NCBI GenBank assembly: GCA_046759385.1
Contig: JBHICC010000014.1
Coordinates: 1-58,553, forward strand
Direction: 5' to 3'
Origin: JBHICC01 sp046759385
Lineage (GTDB): Bacteria; Pseudomonadota; Gammaproteobacteria; Acidiferrobacterales; SPGG2
DNA length: 58,553 nucleotides
The notes under the pieces were generated by a model, which saw only the letters and a program-made list of their open reading frames with translations, was not told where the DNA came from and searched no databases. Shown piece by piece: positions 1 through 8,217 of the stretch (positions within the stretch are counted from its first letter, which is position 1; each line of letters opens with the position of its first letter). Both the position numbers and the translations under genes were made by a program.

Positions 1-222
1 AAATTCGATATTCGCAGTCTCTTCTTTGCACAGAAACAGTTGAAAGGGTCGATGGCAAGCGACATAAAGGATCTCGCGTGGGGTCTGGAGCAGGTCCGAA
101 CCGGTCGGATCAAGCCGTTGCTCGACCGCGCGCTCCCGTTGAGCGAGGCGGCCGAAGCCCATCGCCTACTTGCCAACAACAAGGTCACGGGTAACATTGT
201 CTTGTTACCCTGGGCGGCGTGA
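1..222 (+). CDS. Zinc-type alcohol dehydrogenase/quinone oxidoreductase, C-terminal part (5' end outside window)
   Basis: The frame is open from the first base and ends in a TGA at 220-222, so only the last 73 residues are visible. They contain the usual end of a medium-chain dehydrogenase: a stretch resembling the GS-x-R/M-x-D segment, then RTGRIKPLLDRALPLSEAAE and AHRLLANNKVTGNIVL, which match the conserved tail in which the substrate-domain helix precedes the G-K-I/N-V-L strand. The catalytic and cofactor-binding parts lie outside the window, so neither zinc content nor substrate can be judged. The family assignment is good; the specific function is unknown. It is followed by a 100 bp gap and an unrelated membrane protein. 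Confidence 0.8.
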   Translation, partial: KFDIRSLFFAQKQLKGSMASDIKDLAWGLEQVRTGRIKPLLDRALPLSEAAEAHRLLANNKVTGNIVLLPWAA

Positions 223-322
223 TCCGCTTTGGTGGAGCGACCCCCTAATATTGTGCGAGGGATCGCCCCCAAACTCGTTACGAAGCAGCAATTAATGTAG
301 GTTAAGAGTCGCGAGCAGCACA

Positions 323-724
323 ATGCGCGCATTCATCAGGTTCAACAGGGGCGTTTTAGAAATGCCGTGGCCTTGGCAACTGTGGTTGTTGCTGTTGGTG
401 TTGGTAAACCTATTCGTCCCGTTGTTCTTCCTTGACCATCTTGAGGCTCAGGTAACGGTCGCGGCGTTGGTGGCGAGCATGGTCTTGATGACGCTTCTAA
501 CCGCGCTAAGCGGTTTTACGCGCCTGCTGGGCCTGGGCCACATTTTCTGGATTCCATTGTTGTTCTTTTTATACACACGGCTCGATCAGATTCCTTCTGA
601 TGATTACTTTGGTATCTGGGTTCGCACCTTGATGGTGCTAAACATCATTTCCCTGATTATCGATGCCGTCGACGTCAGTCGCTATGTTGCGGGCGATCGA
701 GAGGAAACGGTCCGTGGATTATGA
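323..724 (+). CDS. Small integral membrane protein, unknown function
   Basis: This is a 133-residue protein that I do not recognise. It has about four hydrophobic segments (roughly residues 17-37, 44-65, 70-87 and 100-116) and ends in a short charged tail. The predicted topology has both termini on the same side, with few polar residues inside the membrane segments, so it is not an obvious transporter. ATG is the first good start and no strong ribosome binding site is visible. The gene faces phnW, leaving about 140 bp between the two stop codons. It could be an uncharacterised small membrane protein of the kind that often accompanies amine or phosphonate genes, but nothing in the sequence supports a more exact role. 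Confidence 0.6.
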   Translation: MRAFIRFNRGVLEMPWPWQLWLLLLVLVNLFVPLFFLDHLEAQVTVAALVASMVLMTLLTALSGFTRLLGLGHIFWIPLLFFLYTRLDQIPSDDYFGIWVRTLMVLNIISLIIDAVDVSRYVAGDREETVRGL

Positions 725-863
725 GTACGTGGCCGCTGCCCATCCAGTCGGGAGGAGGCAGGCACTGCCTCGTAGTCGGTCGCGACGAGATCCTCGGGAA
801 TTAGCACACGTAAGCCTTTGATATAGAGCTTGAGTTTCCGCGGTGCTCTCGTGCAGTGACTCG

Positions 864-2003
864 TTACCCTGTAGCTTCTCGACGGGCTTTTGGCCCGCAT
901 TGAGTAACGCCCATTTCTCGGATCGTGTCGCGGATAGCGGCCAAGGCCGCACGCATCTCGGTTTCACCCAAGCGGCCGATGCAGCCAACGCGAAAGCTGT
1001 CTGCGACCGTGAGCTTGCCTGGATAGATAACGAAGCCGCGCTGATTGAGCCGGTCATAGAATACTTTGAAGTCGAACTTCGGATCAGTCGGCATGTGAAA
1101 TGTGACGATAATGGGTGCTTGCAATACATCCGGCAGCAAACTGACGAATCCCATCTGACGCATACCGTCGATGAGGACTTGGCCGTTACGACGATACCGA
1201 TCACCACGACCGGCCACGCCGCCCTCTTGCTCATGCTCCTTAAGCGCTTGATCGAAAGCAACGATAACGTGGGTGGGCGGCGTAAAGCGCCATTGGCCGT
1301 TGGCTTCCATCGACGTCCATTGCTCGTAGAGATCGAGGCTCAAGGAAGGTGCATTTCCCTGACACCGTTCGAGCACACTTTTTCGGATAATGGCGAAACC
1401 CATCCCGGGCACACCTTCTAGACATTTATTGGATGAAGCCACCAACACATCGAATGGTGCTTTACCTGCATCGAGCGGAATCGCACCGAACGCGCTCATC
1501 GCGTCGATAATAAGACCGCGGCCGTGATTCGCAGTGACCGCGGCAATGCGCTCGACCGGATTAAGTATCCCAGAGGTTGTTTCGCAATGGACCACCGCGA
1601 CGTGAGTGATCTGAGGATCATCTGTCAGGGCTTTGTCCAGTGCGTCGGGGTCGTTCGGTACGTCTTCCGGCGTCTCAATGGTTTTGTAGCTACGCGCATA
1701 GTAGTCACAGATTTTGCTGATGCGCCGGCCGTAAGCGCCGTTGACCAGCACCAGCAGCCTGCCATCGGGTGGCACGAGTGTGCCGATAGCCGCTTCGACC
1801 ACGAAGGTGCCACTTCCTTGCAGCGGCACGCATACATGAGTTTGCTCAGCCGCCGCGATTTCCACGAGGCGTTGGCGTACATGTTGATTGATTTCGATGA
1901 ATTCGTGATCACGCGAGCCCCAATCGTGCAGCATCGCTTCCTTAGTACGGCGCGAGGTCGTGAGCGGACCTGGAGTGAGAAGGCAAGGATCAGTTCGTTG
2001 CAT
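864..2003 (-). CDS. phnW: 2-aminoethylphosphonate--pyruvate transaminase
   Basis: PhnW is a PLP-dependent class V (fold type I) aminotransferase. It converts 2-aminoethylphosphonate and pyruvate to phosphonoacetaldehyde and alanine, the first step in using this phosphonate for N, C and P. The 379 residues fit the family length. The diagnostic N-terminus LLTPGPLTTSRRTKEAMLHD and the following GSRDHEFIE are present, as are the phosphate-binding region GSGTFVVEAAIG, the aspartate of LIIDAMSAFG and the PLP lysine in SSNKCLEGVPGMGF. No phnX, phnA or phnY partner is in view, so the next pathway step must be encoded elsewhere. The gene is divergent from a LysR regulator across 112 bp containing a perfect palindrome, which suggests substrate-dependent control. 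PiT/DUF47 phosphate genes lie just beyond the regulator. Confidence 0.92.
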   Translation of the reverse strand: MQRTDPCLLTPGPLTTSRRTKEAMLHDWGSRDHEFIEINQHVRQRLVEIAAAEQTHVCVPLQGSGTFVVEAAIGTLVPPDGRLLVLVNGAYGRRISKICDYYARSYKTIETPEDVPNDPDALDKALTDDPQITHVAVVHCETTSGILNPVERIAAVTANHGRGLIIDAMSAFGAIPLDAGKAPFDVLVASSNKCLEGVPGMGFAIIRKSVLERCQGNAPSLSLDLYEQWTSMEANGQWRFTPPTHVIVAFDQALKEHEQEGGVAGRGDRYRRNGQVLIDGMRQMGFVSLLPDVLQAPIIVTFHMPTDPKFDFKVFYDRLNQRGFVIYPGKLTVADSFRVGCIGRLGETEMRAALAAIRDTIREMGVTQCGPKARREATG

Positions 2004-2083
2004 GACTCAAGCAGTGCGTCGGGGACCGGTGTGTACTATCGTTGCTTGCCTAGCATAAGTCAAATCACTACTATATATACTTA

Positions 2084-2098
2084 AGATAGATTCTATCT
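2084..2098. promoter_or_regulatory. Perfect 7-1-7 palindrome between phnW and the LysR gene
   Basis: AGATAGA-T-TCTATCT is an exact inverted repeat in the 112-bp divergent promoter region, 18 bp before the LysR start and 81 bp before the phnW start. It contains the ATA-N5-TAT dyad typical of LysR boxes and sits in an AT-rich patch (2066-2100) within otherwise GC-rich DNA. The inference is that the LysR protein binds here, repressing itself and activating phnW. Confidence 0.55.
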
Positions 2099-2115
2099 AT
2101 GTAAACTTCCGCCCA

Positions 2116-2994
2116 GTGAATTCGGCCCATCTGCGTGCGTTCCACGCCGTCGCCCGCGAGGGTAGCTTCACGACAGCCGCGCGCTCACTTGGCGTGACGC
2201 AGCCGACTGTGTCGAGTCAAGTTAAGGCGCTGGAAGACGACTACGGTGTTCGGTTGTTTGATCGGCGCGGTCGGCGAGCGGTGCCAACCGAACTAGGCGC
2301 TGAGCTCTTTGCCGTTACGCAGCGCCTTTTTGGCCTGGAAGAAGAGGCCGAAGATATTTTGGCTGCTGCGCGCGAGCTACGAGGCGGACAAATAAAGGTT
2401 GGCGCGGATGGACCGCATCATGTGATTCCGATTCTAGCCGCGTTTAGCCGACACTACCCTAGACTTGAGGTCTCCTTGTCTATGGGTAATGCCGATAGGG
2501 TGTTACATGACCTGCGTAATTATCGAATTGATGTCGCGGTACTGGCTAAGGTTGATAATGACCCGCGGTTCTTCGCTGTTCCCTATCGTCGCAGCCGCCT
2601 CGTGTTGTTTGTGCCGCGTACGCATCCTTGGGCGAAACGCTCATCGATACGGCTCAGAGAGGTTGCTCAGCAACCTATGATCTTGCGCGAAGCTGCTTCC
2701 GTGACACGGCAGATTTTCCAATCGGCTTTGACGGAAGCGAATGTCCGGCCGCAAGCGGTAATGCAAATCGAAAGTCGCGAGGCTGTGCGCGAGGCCGTGG
2801 CAGCCGGACTCGGCATCGGTGTCGTCTCGGAAGCGGAGTTCGACCGAGACAAACGTCTGACCGCACTGCGCATCCGGGATGCACGATTGGAGATTACCGA
2901 GCACGTGGTCTGCTTACAGGAGCGCCGTCGGCTCCGGATCGTCCGCGCATTCTTAGACGTTGTGCAGCAAGTCTCGCAGAGCAATGGGGGCTGA
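2116..2994 (+). CDS. LysR-family transcriptional regulator, probably of phnW
   Basis: This is a 292-residue LysR-type regulator. Residues 1-60 form the winged helix-turn-helix, including HLRAFHAVAREGSFTTAARS followed by LGVTQPTVSSQVKALE. The rest is a periplasmic-binding-like co-inducer domain, with the conserved GQIKVGADGPHHVIPIL start of its first lobe and a VAAGLGIGVVSE hinge motif near the end. The only plausible start is GTG at 2116, because the ATG at 2099 is followed at once by a stop. Divergence from phnW and the palindrome between them make 2-aminoethylphosphonate or a breakdown product the likely co-inducer. This is inferred from gene order, not from ligand residues. Confidence 0.9.
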   Translation: MNSAHLRAFHAVAREGSFTTAARSLGVTQPTVSSQVKALEDDYGVRLFDRRGRRAVPTELGAELFAVTQRLFGLEEEAEDILAAARELRGGQIKVGADGPHHVIPILAAFSRHYPRLEVSLSMGNADRVLHDLRNYRIDVAVLAKVDNDPRFFAVPYRRSRLVLFVPRTHPWAKRSSIRLREVAQQPMILREAASVTRQIFQSALTEANVRPQAVMQIESREAVREAVAAGLGIGVVSEAEFDRDKRLTALRIRDARLEITEHVVCLQERRRLRIVRAFLDVVQQVSQSNGG

Positions 2995-3153
2995 CGGGTC
3001 AGTCATTTCCCTTCTGCACCAATTCAGCGATATAGTAACAAGCTGCGACGGTTGGTCTTCTTCCTAACCCCGCATCGCGGCTGATTCAACCGACTGTGAA
3101 TAAGGGCGTCGAGAAACCCGTTTACCTCACGGCCTCGCCGAGAAGGATCAATA

Positions 3154-3819
3154 ATGAACTTTAACCAGAGAGCGACGAAGTTTTTTGGCAGAACGAAGGC
3201 CCTCGAGGGCCAGATCGATGAGTTTTTAGACAAGGTGTCGGAGGCCGGGCTCGTGTTCACTCGAGCTATGAACGTTTACCTCGAGCAGGGTTCCTGCCAG
3301 GAGTTTGAGGGCTTCCTCGAGCAGGGGACTCGCGTAGAGCATCGGGGCGACGACTTGCGGCGCACAATCGAGGCCGCGCTCTATGCAGAAACGCTGATTC
3401 CGGACTTCAGGGGCGACGTTCTGAGCCTACTCGAGGATATGGACAATCTGGTTAATATTTACGAGGCTAACCTGTACCGTTTCTCTATCGAACGACCGGT
3501 AATTCCGCCTGAGCATCGCAGGGATTTTCGAGAGCTCGCGGAGACCGTGGTGACTTGTGTCGAAACGGTCGTGTTGGCCGCACGTGCCTTCTTCCGGGAT
3601 ATCGAGGTTGTCCGTGACTATAACTCCAAGGTGATGTTTTATGAGTCAGAGGCTGACAAGATAAGCACGCGGCTGAAGCGGGCTGTGTTCGCCTCGGACC
3701 TCGAGCTTGCGCACAAAACCCAGCTGCGTTACTTCGTCGAGCGGATAGACGAACTCGCCAACGAAGCCGAGGACATTGCCGACTACCTGGCGATTTATAC
3801 TATCAAGCGCAAGTTCTAG
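3154..3819 (+). CDS. DUF47/PhoU-like accessory protein of the PiT transporter
   Basis: This is a 221-residue, almost all-helical acidic protein of the DUF47 family (TIGR00153-like). It starts with the typical FGRTKALEGQIDEFLDKV and carries repeated E/D-rich helices such as DMDNLVNIYEANLY and ERIDELANEAEDIADYL, which in the PhoU superfamily hold metal clusters. DUF47 proteins are regularly encoded directly before low-affinity PiT phosphate permeases and are thought to modulate them at the cytoplasmic membrane face. Here a PiT gene follows after 222 bp in the same direction. The gap is longer than usual and shows no obvious terminator. The start ATG is preceded by a weak purine run (gagaaggat). 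Confidence 0.88.
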   Translation: MNFNQRATKFFGRTKALEGQIDEFLDKVSEAGLVFTRAMNVYLEQGSCQEFEGFLEQGTRVEHRGDDLRRTIEAALYAETLIPDFRGDVLSLLEDMDNLVNIYEANLYRFSIERPVIPPEHRRDFRELAETVVTCVETVVLAARAFFRDIEVVRDYNSKVMFYESEADKISTRLKRAVFASDLELAHKTQLRYFVERIDELANEAEDIADYLAIYTIKRKF

Positions 3820-4041
3820 ATAGTGAGAAGCCTCTACAAAGGCTCTCGAGGAAACAACAACGAAAATCGATTTGAATGAAACGCGTCGCTGCAGTTAATC
3901 CCGCCAGAACCGCTGCGCGGCTACCGATTTTCTTCTGGAAAGCTCACTCTTTTGCAGCTTTGCAGCCACGCCATGGCGGTACATTCAATAGTCCGACAGG
4001 CTGATTCGTCACTAGCCTGAGGATTATCAGGACAATCGACG

Positions 4042-5517
4042 ATGGATCTGACGGTCCTTTTCTTTCTGACAAGCGGGCTGTTTCTTGGTTGGTCGCTCGG
4101 AGCCAACGACGCAGCCAATGTCTTCGGTACCGCCGTCGGAACACGCATGGTGCAGTTCACGACTGCCGCCATTGTTTGCAGCGTATTCGTTATCCTTGGG
4201 GCGGTTATCAGCGGCGCGGGCGCGACCCACACCCTCGGAAAGCTCGGTTCCGTTAATGCACTGGCGGGTTCCTTCATGGTCGCACTGTCCGCGGCATTGA
4301 CGGTATACGCGATGACAAAATGGGGCCTTCCGGTTTCGACCAGTCAAGCGATTGTCGGTGGCATCATCGGTTGGAACCTTTTCAGCGGATCCGTCACCGA
4401 CACTACAACCTTGCTGAAGATCGCCGGGACTTGGGTAGCATGTCCGCTTCTGGCCGCGATCATAGCCAGCTCGATATTTGTGGTCGCGCTCGAGTTCCAG
4501 AGGCGGGTCAAGCTTCACCTATTGCGGCTTGATGCCTATGCTCGGCTCGCCTTGATCTTGGCCGGGGCGTTCGGGGCGTATAGCCTCGGCGCCAACAACA
4601 TTGCCAATGTCATGGGTGTCTTCGTCCAGGAATCGCCCTTTACCGATTTCAACGTCGCCAATCTGTTCAAGCTCACCGCAGTTCAGCAGCTGTTCTTGGT
4701 TGGCGCGATCGCTATCGCGGTCGGAATTTTCACCTATTCAAAGAAAGTCATGCTCACAGTGGGGCAAGAGTTGTTGCCACTCTCACCGGTGGCGGCGTGG
4801 GTGGCCGTAGTTGCACACTCCATCGTGCTTTTCTTGTTCGCCTCCGAGGGCCTTGAGCATCTGCTCGCAACCGCTGGGCTTCCAACGATTCCGCTGGTCC
4901 CGGTTTCCAGCTCGCAGGCGGTAATCGGTGCTGTGATTGGGATCGGTTTGTTACGTGGCGGCCGGGGAATCCGTTGGAGCGTACTAGGAAACATCGGCCT
5001 TGGCTGGGTGACGACACCGATTATCTCGGCCGGCGTCTGCTTCGTAGCATTGTTTTTCTTGCAGAATGTCTTCAACCAGCAGGTGTATCGTCCGGTGCAC
5101 TACGAGATCTCGGCGCCGGTTCTGCACGAGCTGGAGGAACAGCAGATACCCGGCGCGCCTTTCTCGGGCTTGATGGATGTAGAGTTCGCTTCCGGCATGA
5201 AATTCCTGGGAGCGATACGGGACAGGGGCTCGTTGAGCAAGGCACAGGAACGTCAAATTCTCCACTACGCGGAAATCCAACGGCTCTTTATCGATCCAGA
5301 AAAAATAGCGTTACTCGACGCTGAGTGGTTAACACCCTCGCAGATTGCAGCGATCGGCGAGCTCTCTGGCCAGCGCTTCAAATATAAGTGGGAGCTCGCA
5401 CAAGCGCTCGCCCGCGAGAGCGACGAGTGGCGACTCAAACCGGTATCTATGGTCAACAAGCTTTACAACAACGAGCTGCGCCGGCGGTTAGAATACGTTT
5501 ACCGTACCTTCGCTTGA
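4042..5517 (+). CDS. Inorganic phosphate transporter, PiT family
   Basis: This is a 491-residue membrane permease for phosphate (usually metal-phosphate symport with protons or sodium) in the inner membrane. It shows the two PHO4 signature repeats: SLGANDAANVFGTAVG near residues 19-34 and SLGANNIANVMGVF around 181-194. Each is followed by a paired V-S-T/S-S-Q-A motif (LPVSTSQAIVGGIIGW and VPVSSSQAVIGAVIGIG). About ten membrane segments are evident. The cytoplasmic C-terminal 130 residues are charged and longer than in short PiT proteins. With the preceding DUF47 gene it forms the usual pair. Only 22 bp separate it from the flavoprotein gene downstream, so the two may share a transcript. Confidence 0.93.
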   Translation: MDLTVLFFLTSGLFLGWSLGANDAANVFGTAVGTRMVQFTTAAIVCSVFVILGAVISGAGATHTLGKLGSVNALAGSFMVALSAALTVYAMTKWGLPVSTSQAIVGGIIGWNLFSGSVTDTTTLLKIAGTWVACPLLAAIIASSIFVVALEFQRRVKLHLLRLDAYARLALILAGAFGAYSLGANNIANVMGVFVQESPFTDFNVANLFKLTAVQQLFLVGAIAIAVGIFTYSKKVMLTVGQELLPLSPVAAWVAVVAHSIVLFLFASEGLEHLLATAGLPTIPLVPVSSSQAVIGAVIGIGLLRGGRGIRWSVLGNIGLGWVTTPIISAGVCFVALFFLQNVFNQQVYRPVHYEISAPVLHELEEQQIPGAPFSGLMDVEFASGMKFLGAIRDRGSLSKAQERQILHYAEIQRLFIDPEKIALLDAEWLTPSQIAAIGELSGQRFKYKWELAQALARESDEWRLKPVSMVNKLYNNELRRRLEYVYRTFA

Positions 5518-5539
5518 GCGAGTAGAAACGCATCTCGCC

Positions 5540-7987
5540 ATGAATAAGGATCTACCTAAGCATGCACGGGTGGTGATTATCGGTGGTGGCGTTGCCGGCT
5601 GCAGCGTGGCCTATCATCTGGCGAAGATTGGTTGGACCGATATCGTTCTCCTCGAGCGGAAGTCGTTGACGTGTGGAACGACGTGGCACGCCGCCGGATT
5701 AATCGGTCAACTGCGTGCGACGGCCAATCTTACGAGGCTTGCGCAATATACCTGCGAGTTATATTCCGCACTTGAAGCCGAGACCGGACAAGCCACTGGG
5801 TTCAAGCAGAACGGATCACTCACGGTCGCTACGGACGGCGAGCGCTTCGAGGAGCTGAAACGAGGAGTCTCGATGGCACGTTGTTTCGGCCTTGAGGTGG
5901 AGGTGATTACAGCGCGTGAATCGAGCGAGCTATACCCGTTGCTGAATATCAGTGACGTCGTCGGCGCGGTGTTCTTGCCGAACGATGGACAGATCAATCC
6001 CATCGACGTGACCCAGGCGATCGCTAAAGGTGCGCGAATGCGTGGCGTCGCGATCTTTGAGAACACCAAGGTGACGGCGATCCATCGCAAGAACGGCCGC
6101 GTGACCGGCGTCGCCACTGAAGCGGGTGACATTGACGCCGAATACGTTGTTAATTGTGGCGGCATGTGGGCACGCGAAATCGGCAAGCTGTGTGAGGTCA
6201 ATATCCCACTGCATGCTGCCGAGCACTTCTATGTGCTCACGGAAGCAATGCGGGGATTGCCCTCGGATCTACCGGTCATGCGAGATCCCGCCCGTTATAC
6301 CTACTATAAGGAAGACGCGGGTAAGCTATTGGTCGGCGCCTTCGAACCGAAAGCGAAACCGTGGGGGATGAATGGGATCCCTGAAGATTTTGCTTTTGAC
6401 CAGTTGCCCGACGACTGGGACCACTTTGCACCTATCTTGGAGAACGCCTTGCATCGTATCCCGGCGCTGGAGAAGACGGGCATCCAGACGTTTTTCTGCG
6501 GACCGGAAAGCTTCACGCCTGACGACCGCTATATCCTCGGCGAAGCACCGGAGCTCAAGAACTTCTTTGTCGCCGCGGGCTTTAACTCTATCGGCATTCA
6601 GTCGGGCGGTGGCGCGGGGATGGTGCTCGCCGAATGGATCGCCAATGGCTACCCGCCGATGGATCTTTGGGATGTGGATATTCGACGCTGGTTGCCCTTT
6701 CAGGGCAATCGTCGTTATTTGCGTGACCGGACAGTGGAAGGACTTGGGCTCTTGTACGCTATGCATTGGCCCTTTCGGCAGTTCGATACGGCCCGACCCG
6801 TGCGTATGAGCCCGTTTTATGATCGTTTAGCGGCATGCGGCGCCTGCTTCGGCGAACTCGCGGGTTGGGAGCGCGCGAACTGGTTTGCGCCATCAGGCGT
6901 GGAGCCGAAGTACGAATACTCGTACGGGCGCCAGAACTGGTTCGATTACTCAGCTGAAGAACATCGCGCCGTCCGTAATAACGTAGGTCTGTTGGACCAG
7001 ACTTCGTTTGCCAAGTTTCTACTCGAGGGGCGCGACGCCGAGCATGTGCTTAGCCGTATTTGTGCTAATGATGTCGCCGTCCCGATCGGTAAGATCGTTT
7101 ACACGCAGTGGCTGAACGACCGCGGCGGCATTGAGGCGGATCTCACGGTGACGCGCCTTTCGGAGGAGCGTTATCTCATCGTTACCTCCGCCTCCTCACA
7201 AACGCGTGATTTTGCCTGGCTACATCGCTACCTCCCGGATGATGCACACGCTGTATTAACTGACGTGACGTCGGCTTATGCCGTGCTCAGCATCATGGGC
7301 CCACGCTCCCGCGAGCTACTCGCCCGTGTGGCTAACGCCGAGCTTTCAAACGAGGTATTTCCATTCGGAACTTCAAAGGAGATCGAACTTGGTTACGCGC
7401 TTGTCAGGGCTTCTCGTGTGACGTATGTCGGAGAGCTCGGGTGGGAGCTCTATATACCGACAGAGTTTGCGACGGCTGTGTTTGACGCCGTCGTTGCAGA
7501 AGGCGAAGCGTTCGGTCTTAAACACGTCGGTATGCATGCGGTGAACTCACTGCGGTTAGAAAAAGGCTATCGTCACTGGGGGCACGACATCACTGACGAA
7601 GACACACCGTTGGAAGCTGGGCTCGGGTTCGCGGTCACGTTTAACAGGGACTGCGATTTCGTCGGGCGCGAAGCGTTGTTGCAACAAAGGCAAGAAGGTC
7701 TGAAGCGTCGATTAACGCTGTTTGCACTCCAGGACCCCGAAATTTCGCTTTACCACGATGAACCAGTCTGGCGTGATGGTAAGCTTGTGGGGCGTCTGAC
7801 GTCGGCCATGTACGGGCACACCTTGGGCTTCGCTATCGGTATGGGCTATGTCGAGCATGATGGTGGTGTCACGACTGCGTTTATCGATTCGGGCTCGTAT
7901 GAGATCGAAGTCGCCTGTGAACGCGTGCCAGCGCGAGCTTCACTCCGTCCTTTCTACGACCCGAAGGGGGAGCGGGTACGAATGTAG
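5540..7987 (+). CDS. FAD-dependent oxidoreductase with GcvT domain (dimethylglycine/sarcosine dehydrogenase-like)
   Basis: This 815-residue, two-part protein should demethylate an N-methylated amino acid. The N-terminal half is a DAO-type FAD domain with VVIIGGGVAGCSVAYHL (glycine motif at residues 15-20) and GTTWHAAGLIG, where His50 aligns with the histidine that carries covalent FAD in dimethylglycine and sarcosine dehydrogenases. The C-terminal 400 residues are a tetrahydrofolate-binding aminomethyltransferase (GcvT) domain, ending with the typical GYVEHDGGV and barrel region. In this family the flavin oxidises the N-methyl group and the folate domain captures formaldehyde as methylene-THF. 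The length matches DMGDH/SARDH (about 800-850). The exact substrate cannot be read from sequence, and no betaine demethylase or folate genes are adjacent. Confidence 0.88.
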   Translation: MNKDLPKHARVVIIGGGVAGCSVAYHLAKIGWTDIVLLERKSLTCGTTWHAAGLIGQLRATANLTRLAQYTCELYSALEAETGQATGFKQNGSLTVATDGERFEELKRGVSMARCFGLEVEVITARESSELYPLLNISDVVGAVFLPNDGQINPIDVTQAIAKGARMRGVAIFENTKVTAIHRKNGRVTGVATEAGDIDAEYVVNCGGMWAREIGKLCEVNIPLHAAEHFYVLTEAMRGLPSDLPVMRDPARYTYYKEDAGKLLVGAFEPKAKPWGMNGIPEDFAFDQLPDDWDHFAPILENALHRIPALEKTGIQTFFCGPESFTPDDRYILGEAPELKNFFVAAGFNSIGIQSGGGAGMVLAEWIANGYPPMDLWDVDIRRWLPFQGNRRYLRDRTVEGLGLLYAMHWPFRQFDTARPVRMSPFYDRLAACGACFGELAGWERANWFAPSGVEPKYEYSYGRQNWFDYSAEEHRAVRNNVGLLDQTSFAKFLLEGRDAEHVLSRICANDVAVPIGKIVYTQWLNDRGGIEADLTVTRLSEERYLIVTSASSQTRDFAWLHRYLPDDAHAVLTDVTSAYAVLSIMGPRSRELLARVANAELSNEVFPFGTSKEIELGYALVRASRVTYVGELGWELYIPTEFATAVFDAVVAEGEAFGLKHVGMHAVNSLRLEKGYRHWGHDITDEDTPLEAGLGFAVTFNRDCDFVGREALLQQRQEGLKRRLTLFALQDPEISLYHDEPVWRDGKLVGRLTSAMYGHTLGFAIGMGYVEHDGGVTTAFIDSGSYEIEVACERVPARASLRPFYDPKGERVRM

Positions 7988-8217
7988 CTTGCCATAATCG
8001 CCTCATCGTGTGGAACCTGGGCGCCCACCGTGGTCGAATAAGATGAACAAGGGTTTAGCATCCACGTTAGCCCAGTATTGCTACACCGCTTGTGCATATG
8101 GCACAGACCCCAATATCCTGCTTGCACCTGCGTCGGCTGCTCGAGTTAACGCAGGGACCTGTGTAGTTTGGTGGGATAAATTCAGCAAACACATCGTCCG
8201 CGAAAAGGGCAAGAGCT
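7988..8217. other. Intergenic region before the ABC/cyclic-nucleotide module
   Basis: This is 230 bp without a credible gene. A 75-codon open frame covers it, but it has no coding-like composition, no recognisable similarity and no good ribosome site. No clear terminator hairpin was seen. It probably contains the 3' end of the flavoprotein transcript and the promoter of the ABC-like gene. Confidence 0.5.

Noticed and set aside
719..1421. Open frames of 180-190 codons on both strands overlapping the 3' half of phnW
   Set aside because: They lie antisense to or out of frame with a clear phnW gene, show no recognisable motifs and have odd composition.
1524..2084. A 186-codon plus-strand frame across phnW's 5' half and the palindrome
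   Set aside because: It is the complement of conserved phnW sequence and would cover the divergent promoter; no ribosome site or similarity.
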